64,000 bases of DNA, from assembly GCA_021234535.1 (NCBI GenBank), contig CM037836.1:20264769-20328768 (forward strand), given 5' to 3'. The translations under genes and the position numbers were made by a program. Shown here one piece after another: positions 35,304-46,549 of the stretch (its first letter is position 1; every line of letters begins with the position of its first letter). Below the pieces are notes generated by a model. It made no database searches. It was not told where the DNA came from and worked only from the letters and a program-made list of their open reading frames with translations. The DNA comes from Stichopus chloronotus. Lineage: Eukaryota > Echinodermata > Holothuroidea > Aspidochirotida > Stichopodidae.

Positions 35304-38300
35304 TTTCACAAAAATAAACAACCCTGCTTCATATTACTTTAAAGTATTTTTGCAACTTTGTGATTTCTCTTTTGATGGAGACAAAATTCAGTGAAGAAAT
35401 GCTACTTTCTTTTTCCGAAATGAAAATTTCAACAGCTTAGCCATATATACTTCACTGAAGAAATCATTCCAACTACATAAATAAACTGATATAAAACTAA
35501 CTGCGACATCGATATCGCACCCGATGAAGTGTTAAACAATTCCAAGACTGGCGATAGAACGGTTATTAAGTCCTACCGTTATCTTCTTCACTGGTTGCTT
35601 ACTAATGCATGCAAAAATAAAATCATGCTTTTATAGTGTTAAGAGATGATGAGCAAACTTCAAGGAGAATATAAAATATCGTATCAAAAACCTCAAAACG
35701 CTAGCAAAAATGTTGCAACGCTTACAGTAGTAACATTGTGACATACTCTAAATAATGTATCACAGGTGCAATACGGTATTTTTAATCTCATACATGCAAG
35801 ATTATCACACAAATGCAGTGAAGGTAATACGATGTACCAAATGTATATACACTGGCGCGTACTCGAGAAATATGGTCATGGAATGCAAGCTGGTATGCAA
35901 GGTATGTGAATATCGGTGGGCAGTGTGTAACATCCGGGTTTTTCATTATGCAAATGAGGTTACTCTCGATGTCTTACATAATGGTATCTTGAGTTAGTCG
36001 GCCGAAGAAAGTACTAGCTACCGTTTCTTTCTTTTTGTCTTAAAGACAATGAAAGCATTTTGTGGTCCAATACAATTTTGTTAAAATCATGTCACTGACA
36101 TTTGAAGACATTTGAACATGAACATGTGGAAACGTAGGATATACTCTTTTGGATTGCGACTTTAAAACTGAAAGAGCATTTAACGAAGCTCCACCGTTTT
36201 GACAGATACTAACAACTTAGAGGGAAGGGGGAGGGGGACACCCCGCACGGTAATCATAGCAGCAATGTGTTCGAGTTCCATTCATGTCCCCAACTGTTGA
36301 ACATAACCTGCATGTAAGAAATTCATCTTTAATTCAGTCTGTTCATATGAATAATTTCATCATAGGATGATTACCTGCAAGACAGAAACAAAACTAAAAT
36401 AAAAGTGAAAACTTACTCCAAACGTAAATCGAATTTGGTACGTTTATCTCTGGAAATCTTTCGTCTTTTTGCTTTTTTTGTTTTTGTTTTTTAGGCCACC
36501 CTCTTAAAAATTTATGGGGATTATCCTTCCTTTTACCTCATCTGTCAGTGACAAGATATTGTCGATTTTGCTCCACTGAGAAATCTCTCCCTTCTAGCCC
36601 CCACGGAGCTATCCGTTTTTCTTAAAAAAAACTTCCCCAATTGCAAATATTTCTTTATGACAGCGCTCTACTCGAGCCCAACGGTATAGCCAGTACTAAC
36701 TTTTTAATACTTCTGAAACCGGGGAAAAACAGGATACCTGTATCATTTCGTGCAGTTGTTTATGTTTTTAAAAGTCCACGCTTGTAACGAGTGACTCTTT
36801 ATTGTTCTTGAAGTAAATTGTGTACGTTACCTAGCAACCGAAATGAAAACATTAAAGTACTGAAAATACCAAAAAAATTTCTAAATCATTTACAACTGAA
36901 AATTCTGCAAACATTTTGTCAAGTAGGTGAACCGTTTTAAGGAAAGGGTGGGCGTGCTTCAGTGAGTCTATTATAGGTCAATGGACTGATGCAACTGACA
37001 TCCATACTAAACCAGTCACTGGTTGATTGTCTTTTATGGCTATGGTCCAAATACCATCTCATTAACCTTTAATTGGATTGACTGAGTTTGTACTACACAT
37101 GTCAGCCTTACCACATGCCATCTAACGTAGTAGTAACCAACAGTAACACAATGCAGAGTTTCATATGTGATCTCAGTGTACAATGTGTATTCATAGAATA
37201 GTATTTATGGGAAGGGGGCAGGCAGGGACAGAGGCAGGGGCGGAGGCAGGGGGTCAAGGCAGAAAATAAATCTGATTAACTAAAGTGAGGACTAATGTGG
37301 GGATAAGGGTGGGTGGAGGTGAAGGCGCGGACACGATGCAAAACTGAATACAACACAAGATCAAACTCGGGACTAGAAGATGTACCAGACTATTTTCCGC
37401 AAATGGGGGCAAACCTTTCCCCAAGACGTCCCCCGCCCCTCCTTTTACATAGCCTTTTTAAGATTTGCAAACACTAAGCCTACTGTATAATTTAACGTCT
37501 ACACATGTGTATGATTTGTCACCGCGCATGCATTTCTAGTCAGTACTTTCCTAACTACATACTTTGATGCTCTCTGAAGTTTAAAGACTATTTTCGTTTC
37601 GGCGGTTCGAAGAAGCATCGCTTTTACTTTCTCCTCAATACACGAAGGGTCAGTGGTCACTCTTAATAGTACTAGTGCGCTAAAAATTCAGGGCTCAACT
37701 ATTTGCAAACATTGGCGACCGTTTGTCTTGAGAGAGTCATGTTTATTAAGGTGGCCATCAAACTATGCAACAACTAAACTACTTAAATAACATCTTTTGT
37801 GTTGCCCCTTCCACCACGTTTTTGTATTTTCTAATTTCAGACAACAAACTATAGGCCTGTAAGCATCTCTACGGCTAGTGCCGGTGTATTTCTTTGTTGC
37901 AGGGAAAATGTAAGAAAAGGACTTTTCGTTGCTTGGAACTTAACGCGGATGTACAGTGTGCTAGTGTAAGTTGCGTTATTGTCGTTGTTGTTGTAGTCTG
38001 TAATGTAAATTTTGTTTATTTAGACATGTTTCTATCCGTCTGCTCAATCCCAGCAGTCAGTCGGTGACGTAAAAACTTGTGTTTTTCTCTCTCTCCTCAG
38101 TGATAATGTTGTAATAGATCCTACAGTATATGCACACAAAAAACCCTATTACTACATCATCTAGAACCAGTTGCGGTAGTTATATAGTTAAAGCAACAAC
38201 CTTACTCTTTCTTCAAGCGTCCGATTTGTAGCAATAAATATCATGATATCCTATAGGCTTTAAAACTGATCACTTTCTCTGTCGCCGCCTAACCAACGTG

Positions 38301-38995
38301 TCTGATCACACGAGACAAAACGCCATTAGTGGATAATGTATCCATCAAATCATCTGATTCTGACGAAGCAGTGACGTAATCAACGCTCGCGTTGAGTACA
38401 TCAGCATGCAGTGTATGTGCCATAGTTCCTTAACATCATGCACCTCATTTTAAAGAGATATTCTCTGATTATAAGTAAAACGACATTAAAACCAACTGAA
38501 ATTTTGTCACTGTCATTCTTGACGAGTAGGCCTCCTTTAAGATGACTCATAGCCTGCAAAAGTCACCCGGATGGTCAGTCCAAGTACTGCGAACGCCACA
38601 ACAGTGAACGGAACCTATGGATTACTGGCCTACGTTTCGCTTCGAAATGGTTTTTGCTGTCGACAACGGCGTACGATGCCGTAATATACGTGGACAGATT
38701 TGACGCACTGCTTACGACCATGGAGATGCAGGACTAACTCCAACCACCATCATCTATCAGTCACTATCACCTTGTCACTTTCCCCACGTTAGCCTTTCAC
38801 AAGTTTTTAATACGCTTTATGCTACCAGGTTTGTCTACGTGCAAACAAGACCAGTATTAGAGAAAATGAATTGACATTGTTAGTGCAACTCCTAACACAG
38901 ACAAGTAGGGAGGACATATGCTGCTGCACGAATGAAATAAATGCCTTGGTGCGGTATACATTACATTCTTTGACGTTTTGTTGCGTTTTGTTTAC

Positions 38996-39109
38996 CTGTT
39001 CCTCCCTCTCCAAAGCTTCCTTCATCTGGGCTTCAGCAACATCTTTCTCATCGAGCGCCTTTTCTTTGTCGGCTTTAAGTTGGCTCAGCTTCTTCTTGAT
39101 GGTATCCAT
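38996..39109 (-). CDS. TPM: Tropomyosin exon 1a: start codon and residues 1-38 of the long isoform
   Basis: The exon encodes MDTIKKKLSQLKAD at its start and ALEREEQ at its end. The MDxIKKK opening is the hallmark N-terminus of high-molecular-weight tropomyosin, which forms the head-to-tail overlap with the next molecule. Positions 4, 11, 18, 25 and 32 (I, L, A, A, A) and 1, 8 and 29 (M, L, M) fit the a/d heptad core. The start is supported by an in-frame TAA 9 nt upstream and a good Kozak context (AACCATGG). The 3' border is CAG followed by gtaaac. At 114 nt and phase 0 the exon has the length of vertebrate exon 1a. Antisense ORFs over this exon are shadows. Confidence 0.96.
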
Positions 39110-39360
39110 GGTTACTTATATTTCCTGTTTTTCCACACGGGAAGGTGTAAAGAAAAAGAGCGAGATCGCCACAAATTCCGAGGAGCGCTAAGGAGAATCC
39201 GATCGGTGCGACAGTCCGAGCTGGAATGTGCAGGAAGCGCGAGGCTTGAGCGAGAAGGAGGAGAACACGAAAGAAAGACTGTTCAAACACCGCGGATAAA
39301 AGTTATCCCCTACCGGCAGACGACACTAAGCTAACCCGAGACCACGCCTCCGTTGACTTG
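39110..39360 (-). promoter_or_regulatory. Tropomyosin long-isoform 5' leader and promoter region
   Basis: The 250 bp upstream of the start codon are richer in CpG and purine/pyrimidine tracts than the flanks. No TATAAA was seen at a suitable place. A CACCC-like element (GGCGTGGTC on the minus strand, 39336-39348) is present. The start site cannot be fixed from sequence, and a spliced upstream leader is possible. Confidence 0.4.
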
Positions 39361-39794
39361 TATTCCTACTGGAATTCCGTTGATGGGCAAAGGTGGAAGT
39401 CTCTGGTTTAGGGCGGAAGTACTGGGTGTACAGTTTCGTTTATGACTTCCCCTGTTTGCGTCTGTGTACAATTGACATAAAATATAGGCCTACATTACCT
39501 ACATAAGGGGTTTGATTAGGATGGTGATAAAATGGACACCAACAGCAAAAAGATACAAAGAGGTTACTTTGCAGAAGAGTAACTTCCATCCGGTCTCCAC
39601 AAGTGATTCTGAATTGTTCAACCCACTGGTAGGCCTATACTGAGGCTATAGTAGGAATCACTGAACCGTCACGAAGTCTTGTCCACGTAGATGTATGTAC
39701 AAAATCTATTTATTTTGCACTTCATTTGTGTCTTAGTTCCACTAAATGTGCATAACCATTTCAACCGCGTGGTACCGATTTAATGTGGTATATA

Positions 39795-39952
39795 CACTGT
39801 AAAAAAGTCTGTAAATTTACAGATAACAAAACAAAGAAATAAGTAAGAATTGCAGAAATTGTCTGGAAACTAATTACCAGAGCATTTCTGTATTCCTTTT
39901 GTATTTCTTTATTTTATTTTCTGTAAATTTACAATTTACACTTTTAACAGTG
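39795..39952. mobile_element. 158-bp foldback element (MITE)
   Basis: The left end CACTGTAAAAAAGT and right end CTTTTAACAGTG are inverted copies. Inside, CTGTAAATTTACAG (left) and CTGTAAATTTACAA (right) are each near-palindromic, and ACAAAGAAATA pairs with TATTTCTTTAT. The inverted arms reach about 50 bp each around a short unpaired centre. A short AT-rich duplication may flank it. It lies some 0.7 kb upstream of the tropomyosin start codon. Confidence 0.8.
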
Positions 39953-41673
39953 TTAGGGAAGTGCTTCACAGGGTATAGCCCCAAACAGCCTAGAGGAGGG
40001 GCTCAGGGGTAGTCAATAACAAGTATCCCTGGGTTAGCACTTGTTATCCTAAAGGAACTTGTAATCAAAGATAATGCCGCTTTGAAATTTCAGAAGAAAC
40101 ATCTTGCACCCCTTCCCCACCCACCCCTCATACGCTTGTTGCTTTACAGCATTGGGAAGTACATGTTGCCTTGCTGTGTTAATGTAATATTATTGGAATG
40201 TGACAACTTAGGTGTAGGATGTTAAGAAAATAGATCTATGTATGTGTATAGATAACTTCCTTTGACATCCTGTGGTGTGCGGTAGGCATTTTCGTGCAGC
40301 AGAAAGAGCTAATAAAAATAATGGAGGAAAGAAGGAAGGAAGAAAGTATAAGGAATAAAATAATCTTTGTAAAAAGTCACCCATGGTGACCAGGAGAAGT
40401 TCTAAACCATAGCCTATCATAAAGTACGGAAGCCTTGGTGCTATCACTGAACAAAGACAAGGTGGATAGTTCTACGCCTGCAGGAGTGCATGGGGCCCGG
40501 GGGTCTAAATAAATCGATAACGTCGACCTTTTTCCTCAAAAGAGTTGAAATTTCAGTTTTGTAAGTCGAACCATCGACTTTGGGTGAGATACTTTTTACC
40601 ATGACGTTCCCAACAAACCACAGTAGTCCTCGTATATAGCTCTGACGGAATCGAATCTCCTTTTTGTTTCCTGAGATTTTCCTAGTGGAGGAACAAAGTA
40701 AGAACACAGGTTCACACAAGTGCAGATCCACATGTGTAGGATAGTAAGCATGTTCGTTAGGTCAAGTGACGTTGATCTGTGACTTTCGTTGGTGATATGT
40801 GACAGTTGAAATTTTAAATTTTTTACCCTAACTTTCTACGTATGATTAATTTAGTTTAATGTATGTTTGGTTTAGTAACACATTTGCTGTTATACTAAAA
40901 AAAATTATCCATGTAGGTCCGTCTACATACCGTGTGTAGGCTCAGGAGGAACGTCTTGTAGACTATGGGGCATGTTCTAATATAGTTACTAAAGATTAAG
41001 CTTTGTTCTCTCCATGTTGGCAGGGAATAAAAATTCGCTTTTCTTGCAGAAAAATGGTATTCCTAAATGAAGTCATGCGATCCCACTCCTAGTCGGGTCA
41101 CAGTGGCCAGAAAATCACGATTGAAAATTCTAGAAAAATATGCTTATTTCAGTAAAAATCCACATGAAGATAAATGTTCAAATTACTGTTTGTGAGTGTA
41201 TGGAAACCTTGAAATGAAGCGAAATACATGATATTAAAATTCGTAGAAACGAATTTAAATCTAGCAAGGGAAGGGTAGCGAGTAGGGGGTCATTATCTGA
41301 AAATTGTGTTAGCGCCCTTACTTGGTGTGCTTCTCAGATTTTCACTGAACTACTTAACTTAAGTCAATTCACATAAAAAAGCCATCTGATATTGCTAAAT
41401 GCATTGCAGGGGTGACTCGGGTGTTATATATTGTCGTTTTTAGGATATATTATTTGCTTAAAATTAAAAAGAAAATTGGAAACTGTAAATAACGAGTCTG
41501 CTATGTATGTCTACAAAATTCCGCTCATAAATTCAGGTCGATATTTAAATTAAAAATTCAGAACTAGCCCCTGAGCACATACACTAACAACCCTCCACAC
41601 TTTTGACTTTTTAGGTAGTAGTCACTTGATCGAAAATTTGGTCTATTATGTGAAAAGAGCAATATTGCAGCAA

Positions 41674-41824
41674 TGACCTCCCCCTTCCCTCCACAAGAAA
41701 AATCTTGCTTCCGTTATGTGTATTTTAGTAAAGGAATGGTATTTTTTGATGACCTCCCCCTTCCCTCCACAAGAAAAATCCTGCGTCTGATATGTGCACT
41801 TTACGTAAGAAATGGTATTTTTTC
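41674..41824. repeat. 76-bp tandem duplication
   Basis: TGACCTCCCCCTTCCCTCCA starts at 41674 and again at 41750. Both are followed by CAAGAAAAATC and end in AATGGTATTTTTT. The first half is nearly identical and the second half diverged. Confidence 0.85.
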
Positions 41825-41830
41825 AAAGAA

Positions 41831-41995
41831 TTACCACAGAGAAAGAACTTGAAACATCTGCCACTCGAGCGTAACTAGTGGAAAGATTCTTCTTCCTCGT
41901 CTTCCAAATTCCCTTCTGCGCCATCCCATTCCTCGATCGCTGCAATCGCTCTCCTCATCTAGTTCAAACAAAATTTTGGCACGTTTTGGTGGCAT
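41831..41995 (-). pseudogene. Short basic ORF, possibly transposon-derived
   Basis: A 54-codon frame starts MPPKRAKILFELDEESDCSD and continues with an arginine-rich stretch (WRRREFGRRGRR). The opening looks like the N-terminus of a DNA-binding or transposase protein, but there is no second exon or domain to confirm it. It lies downstream of the minus-strand ORF at 43593, and could belong with it. Confidence 0.25.
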
Positions 41996-42728
41996 TTCAG
42001 AATTCAGGAATTTCAGTAGAAAATTCGGGCAACATTTTCCCTTTTGCCTCTTCCATGCCGTAATTAGTATGCATCAAGAGATCATGGTGAGAATGGTAAA
42101 GACTAGGGCTCAAGAATATCTAGAGTGAGTCTTTAGGGCACATTTGCTACTCGGGAAAAAAGTGGGGGCACGTGCCCCCCGTTCCCCCCGGTTCCTACCC
42201 CCCTGATTGGCCCAATAACCAAAATCCCTTTTCAACATCATGTGATATAGGATTAACTTAAACGATATGACTCCTAAAATCACTGACATTGAGAAACATT
42301 TCCTAAATACGTAAAATCAGGCCAAAACTATTTACTTGCCAGTCCCACCGTTTTTTTTTTTTTTATAATTTTTTTTTAACTGATTACTCATAAAAACGCC
42401 CTGGCTGTGGGAGTCAGGAGTGTACGCCATTTTTCTGGGAATATCCAAAAATGTTGTTTTTTTTTTATCTATTCGCCAATATTCCGTTCCGCTGCGGCTT
42501 TCGGCGAAACAGAAAACAGTTTGGTCGTTGATCTTAGCCTTCCCAAAGGTTGTTAGTGTATCTTCCCATTTTGTCAACTTTTCATGCCTTCTTTTAAGCA
42601 AAATTACCCCAAAAAATAGGGAATAAAAGACCTATCTCACGATGTTTATGAAAATGGCCGGCTGCCTTAAAAGGTTTGGTGAGAAAAGACTAGAAAAGAT
42701 TTGCCCCGGAAAAAAAAAAGATAAAATG

Positions 42729-42806
42729 AAGTGGGACTCGAACTCGCAACACAATTTTTTCCAAAACTTCCCAGGAGAACGGCTTACCACTACACCATCG
42801 TGATCT
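42729..42806 (-). mobile_element. tRNA-like pseudogene or SINE head
   Basis: On the minus strand, GATGGTGTAGTGGTAAGC fits an A box and GCGAGTTCGAGTCCCAC fits a B box, about 50 nt apart. The acceptor stem is not well paired and the anticodon arm is unclear, so it is not counted as a working tRNA. B box and T-arm are well preserved. Confidence 0.5.
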
Positions 42807-43026
42807 TTCTTACAATAAGCTTTTGCAATACTATTTGAATGTATTACGCTATAATACTGCAATATTACTGCAACTTAATTTAACTGTAATTTTATTTAAA
42901 CATTGGAGGGTGGCGTTTGTGCTTATAATTTTAAATTTGACTTATATAAGCGGGCTAGACTGGAATGAAACTGATGGCTAGGCTATAGCCTGGACCTGTT
43001 ACGTTAATTAACGTCTTAGCTATAAA

Positions 43027-43111
43027 ATATATATATATATATAGCCTAGGCCTATATATATAGCCTATAGGCCTATGTGCGACGGCCCCTAGGCCTAATG
43101 CATTAGGCCTA
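43027..43111. repeat. (TA)n and TAGGCCTA palindrome cluster
   Basis: A TATATA run is followed by TAGGCCTA at 43047, 43068, 43090 and 43104 with TAGCCTATA-type spacers. Most of the 85 bp is self-complementary. Confidence 0.85.
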
Positions 43112-43248
43112 TTGCTTGTGTGGTTTGGTTATTGGTTATAACAATAAAATGAAAATATTTTTAAAAGACAATCTCATTTTCAGTGTTTGGCATTACAAGC
43201 ACTTGTTTCCAACCATTTTCACCGCAAATATTTGGGCCCTAGGCCTAA

Positions 43249-43510
43249 GCGGGGGGCATTGTTTCAAGCTTCAGAAGAACTATTGTAGATCAGGAGTTAG
43301 AAATAGCTTCTTTTCACAAAGATCGAGTTATCGATGAGTGGAATGCTCTTCCTGATTCCATTGTTTCCACTTCTAGTGTGAATGCTTTTAAAAATGCTGT
43401 TGATCGTTACTTTATTGCTGCTTGTGGGAGAATTTAGGGTTTTCGGTGGTTCAGGGTCTTTTATGAGGACTTAAGTCCTTCCTGACCCTTACTCTGCTAA
43501 ACTAAACTAA
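43249..43510 (+). mobile_element. 3' end of a non-LTR retrotransposon (CR1-like), inactive
   Basis: One plus frame reads CFKLQKNYCRSGVRNSFFSQ. After a one-base shift the next reads RVIDEWNALPDSIV and SVNAFKNAVDRYF, then a TAG stop at 43434-43436. This is the conserved C-terminus of CR1/L2-type reverse transcriptase ORFs (FFSxRVxxxWNxLPxxVV, then NxFKxxLDxxW). The 3' tail ends in CTAAACTAAACTAA, a typical short tandem end. It is 5'-truncated and frameshifted. Confidence 0.8.
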
Positions 43511-43592
43511 GCGGCGGTGCGGCTTTGGGCGGCTGCAAACCGTGAGTGTTGCTCAAACGTTTAGCTTTATTTTTAGCTCCATTAGTCTAGGC

Positions 43593-43931
43593 CTAGCAAA
43601 TATAACCGAGACAGAAGTAGTAATTACAGGTAGCAGAAGAATCTTCCCGTTTTTCATTAGCAACCCTCTTCACAGCCCGTTTCTGTTTGGAAATATCTGT
43701 AAAATACTGGTAGCATTTACGGTGGCATCCTCCGTTTTCCGGTATTGGTAAGACGTACAAATCATCACACGAATTGTTTTCAAGAAAACACCTGGATACT
43801 TCGGCCTGTTTACCATCTAAATTCTCCCATACTTGTACACCATGCAAAAAAGTTCTCCAAGTTTTTTCGTTAAATGGCCTTATTTCCTCATTTGTTTCAA
43901 AAACATGTGCATAACAGACACTTTGAGACAT
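43593..43931 (-). pseudogene. Transposon-like ORF with a GCHRKCY zinc-binding motif
   Basis: The frame of 112 codons starts MSQSVCYAHVF and contains ARRCFLE-like SRCFLENNSCDD and GCHRKCYQYFTD. The cysteine and histidine spacing, with the HRKCYxxFTD signature, resembles the first exon of a large set of uncharacterised, transposon-associated proteins in cnidarian and echinoderm genomes. The coding part may end at a donor-like gtaatt at 43622-43627 (minus). No partner exon was identified, so it is probably a decayed copy. Confidence 0.4.
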
Positions 43932-44755
43932 ATTTTACTTTCGATTTTGATCTTTTTGGATACGCGGTAAGTATTACTGTGTGTATACTGGGCGCACTTA
44001 GGCCTAAATGCACTAGCGGACGACACTCCGTTCAGACAATTCCTAGACGAAATTTGATTGGTTGAAAAGTAATTTATGACCTACGTACACCTAACGTCAG
44101 TGGCTCCTCGTTCGTGGCGTTATCACAGAAAAGTGGGGATCTTTTCTTCATTATTTTTTTCATTTGTGACCACCTCCACGCGGGATTGATTAAGTTTCTA
44201 TATGAAAGATATTTTATGTTCATATTCAACATTTTTCCTTCCCCCGCCGTTTGCGGGAGAACAAGACAAGACATTAGAGGCGAACGCCCCATAGTCTATT
44301 GAGGAAAATACAGGAGTTAGAGAAAAGTGGCGTTACAAATCGAAAAGTTTTTTTTTCAGCATTGGGTACACAAGTTTGCAATATGCAAATGAAGTCACTA
44401 GCTTCAATGGCGTCATTTTACAGGTGATAACCAAATGAAGGCTAATATAATAACGTAAATTATAAACAAAATAAAGCTGTAAACAAAGGCATCGTTGGTG
44501 ATGCATCCAGTGCCTACGTATCTTGTATTGTCTCAGTTATTACGTCAAGGTTCGAAACTTCGTCATTGTGTTCCATCAACCAGGCTGTCGACGACTTCAA
44601 ATTAGTCGACCCTGCTCCCTCCTAGGTTACGCATCTTTTGTACTGTAAACGCCTTTATGGGAGCATTGTGTCCTTTGTGCGTAGTTCAGACAACGGTATA
44701 CTATAGTTGTTCATAGACTAAGACTGTACGTATGAGTGGTGATTACGACCAGTGA

Positions 44756-44806
44756 CAACCGGTTTACAGAGTTCGTTACCCACAACCGGTTTAAGGAGTT
44801 CGTTAC
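44756..44806. repeat. 27-bp tandem duplication
   Basis: CAACCGGTTTA followed by two variable bases and GAGTTCGTTAC occurs at 44756 and at 44783. Confidence 0.8.
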
Positions 44807-46549
44807 AAGAATTAGAATGCATGGCGTACATTGGGCAAAAAATAGAAGTTGGTGCATGTTCTCAGCGGAAATTGTAGCGGGTTCTGTGACCGAAGTATGG
44901 TAGGATGTGGTTTCATGACTGTCTGTCTTATTCTCGTCTGTCGTTATTATACGAAACTACATTTCAAGCCAAGAAAGACTTAATGTATATATTAAAGCTG
45001 TTTGTATATATCACCCAGTGGCGGAGCTTGTCAGAGGACGAAATGGCTTTTAGGGGCGATGTATGATAGAAATACCAACTGCTTACCACAGGGGGTGCAC
45101 CTGGTGCATTAGGTGCACCCACCTTGGTGCTGCCATTAAAGTTCAGCCTTTACATACAGCAACCCCTTTTACTTCACCGGCTCTTCTCTCCTCCGTCTAT
45201 AATTTCTCTAATCGTCAATGCAACCGACATACAGCCCTCCCCGCATAAAGCTCCCCCATTTACCGACTTTCTGTTCTATCAATCCTCGTATGTCGGCCGC
45301 CGGCCCTGGACTGCTTTGCAACCGGTCTGGAACTATGCCAGATGTCATGTTTGCACACACTACTTTGTGGTTCCAAATCGCTCAAGATGACAAGCAGACG
45401 GTAGCACAAAACAGATGGTGCTATTATTCGTTTCTTTTCAAAAGTACGCCAAAGGACAGACTATTATGTTTGGGTATAATACTAACCTACCGTGGTCTAT
45501 TTGCCTAAGTATAAACTAATTTCTTAAAGATTCATAAGGGGTTCGCATGGAAATGCTACACGTTTACCACAGTGCCCGGGTCCGCTAACTTTATCGTCGA
45601 AAATACTAAATCACTCTTCTTTTCTTCTTTCTACAGTATTTATCACCGTAGTTTATGAAATTTTCCCTGACGTAGATGTCTCTTCCAGATTGGAATCAAA
45701 TAGGAGAAAAAGCTGCAACATTAAAGACAAAGCTCATCACCCCCAGAAAGCTTTAATTCGCCCCAACCACTTATGTCTAATTTCTCAGTCCCACTTCTGT
45801 CTAAAATTCCTCCACATGAGTAGTCACAACAATGGATCTCTGTGTACACTGTATTACACTGTGTACTATGAGCTACTCTGCATCTTTCGAGTTTGCTGTC
45901 AATCACAGAGAAGAACCAGTTAAGAATTACGCTATCCGGAAGCCAAAAGTATAGCTTGATGAGGTGCCTTTAACTATAAAGGTTATTTTTATTCGACAAA
46001 CAGCAGTCCTGCTTTAATCGGCTTACTTGTTAATTTGAATGTTGAACATGTCCCTCGTTGAAGTTTAAAGATACCCCTGCCAGTGATATATATTGGACAC
46101 ATTAGAGCCCGCGTTCACAAAATTTGTACAATTTATTCCAAAATTACTTTGAGAAAAATGTGTGAACAGTAACATCAATCAACATTTTAAAGGGAAAATG
46201 CAGTCACCCCAATATGTAGCAGTATAGTCCCATGTCTTTGCATCAAGTGACAAAATTCTTTTCATTGGATTGCTAAATTTATGCACGTTATTTTGTTTAT
46301 TTTGAATACACAATAGTTTGAAATACCCTGAAAGTATAAAACAGGAGATTTGAATGATTAAGCTTATACTTCAGAATAAAGTTGTGGTGACTGCGTACTC
46401 TCTTTAACAAACTTGACCAAGTCGGTTATTAAGTTTTGGCAGTTTATTTTCTGTGGCTGTTCTCTGGCAAAATTTCATCACAATGACCGTCAACAAGGTT
46501 AGTTGACAGCACTGTTACAGGTTCATGTGGAGCTAAGTTATACGGAAAT

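Larger units (their letters stand above)
30837..38995 (-). other. Tropomyosin intron 1 (exon 1a to exon 2)
   Basis: This is 8.2 kb with no further exon recognised. It contains TGACCT-rich repeats (32.6-33.3 kb), paired X-box-like sites at 33330, a cluster of poly-C/G runs at 34.0-34.7 kb and an AT palindromic repeat at 35210. The stretch at 38.5-38.75 kb is richer in CpG but has no recognisable exon. Confidence 0.75.
3445..39109 (-). other. TPM: Tropomyosin gene, 5' part (extent of recognised coding exons)
   Basis: This span runs from the long-isoform start codon to the last recognisable exon. The exon order on the minus strand is 1a, 2, 1b, 3, 4 (first part). Joined 1a-2-3-4 gives 140 residues of continuous coiled coil matching the N-terminal half of a standard 284-residue tropomyosin. 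Joined 1b-3-4 gives a shorter isoform with another N-terminus. Tropomyosin is a dimeric coiled coil that lies along actin filaments and controls access of myosin and other actin-binding proteins. The C-terminal exons (rest of 4, then 5 to 9) are not found in the window and should lie to its left. Introns are about 8.2 kb (1a-2), 19.3 kb (2-3), 9.3 kb (1b-3) and 7.8 kb (3-4). Confidence 0.93.

Noticed and set aside
38871..39334. Plus-strand ORFs of 106 and 118 codons over tropomyosin exon 1a
   Set aside because: Antisense shadows of the exon and its CpG-rich leader.
45063..45508. ORFs of 61 to 96 codons after a CAGTGGCGGAGC word
   Set aside because: The word at 45013 resembles transposon ends (another, GCACCCCCGCCACTG, is at 35147), but no partner end or target duplication was found, so neither an element nor a gene is called.
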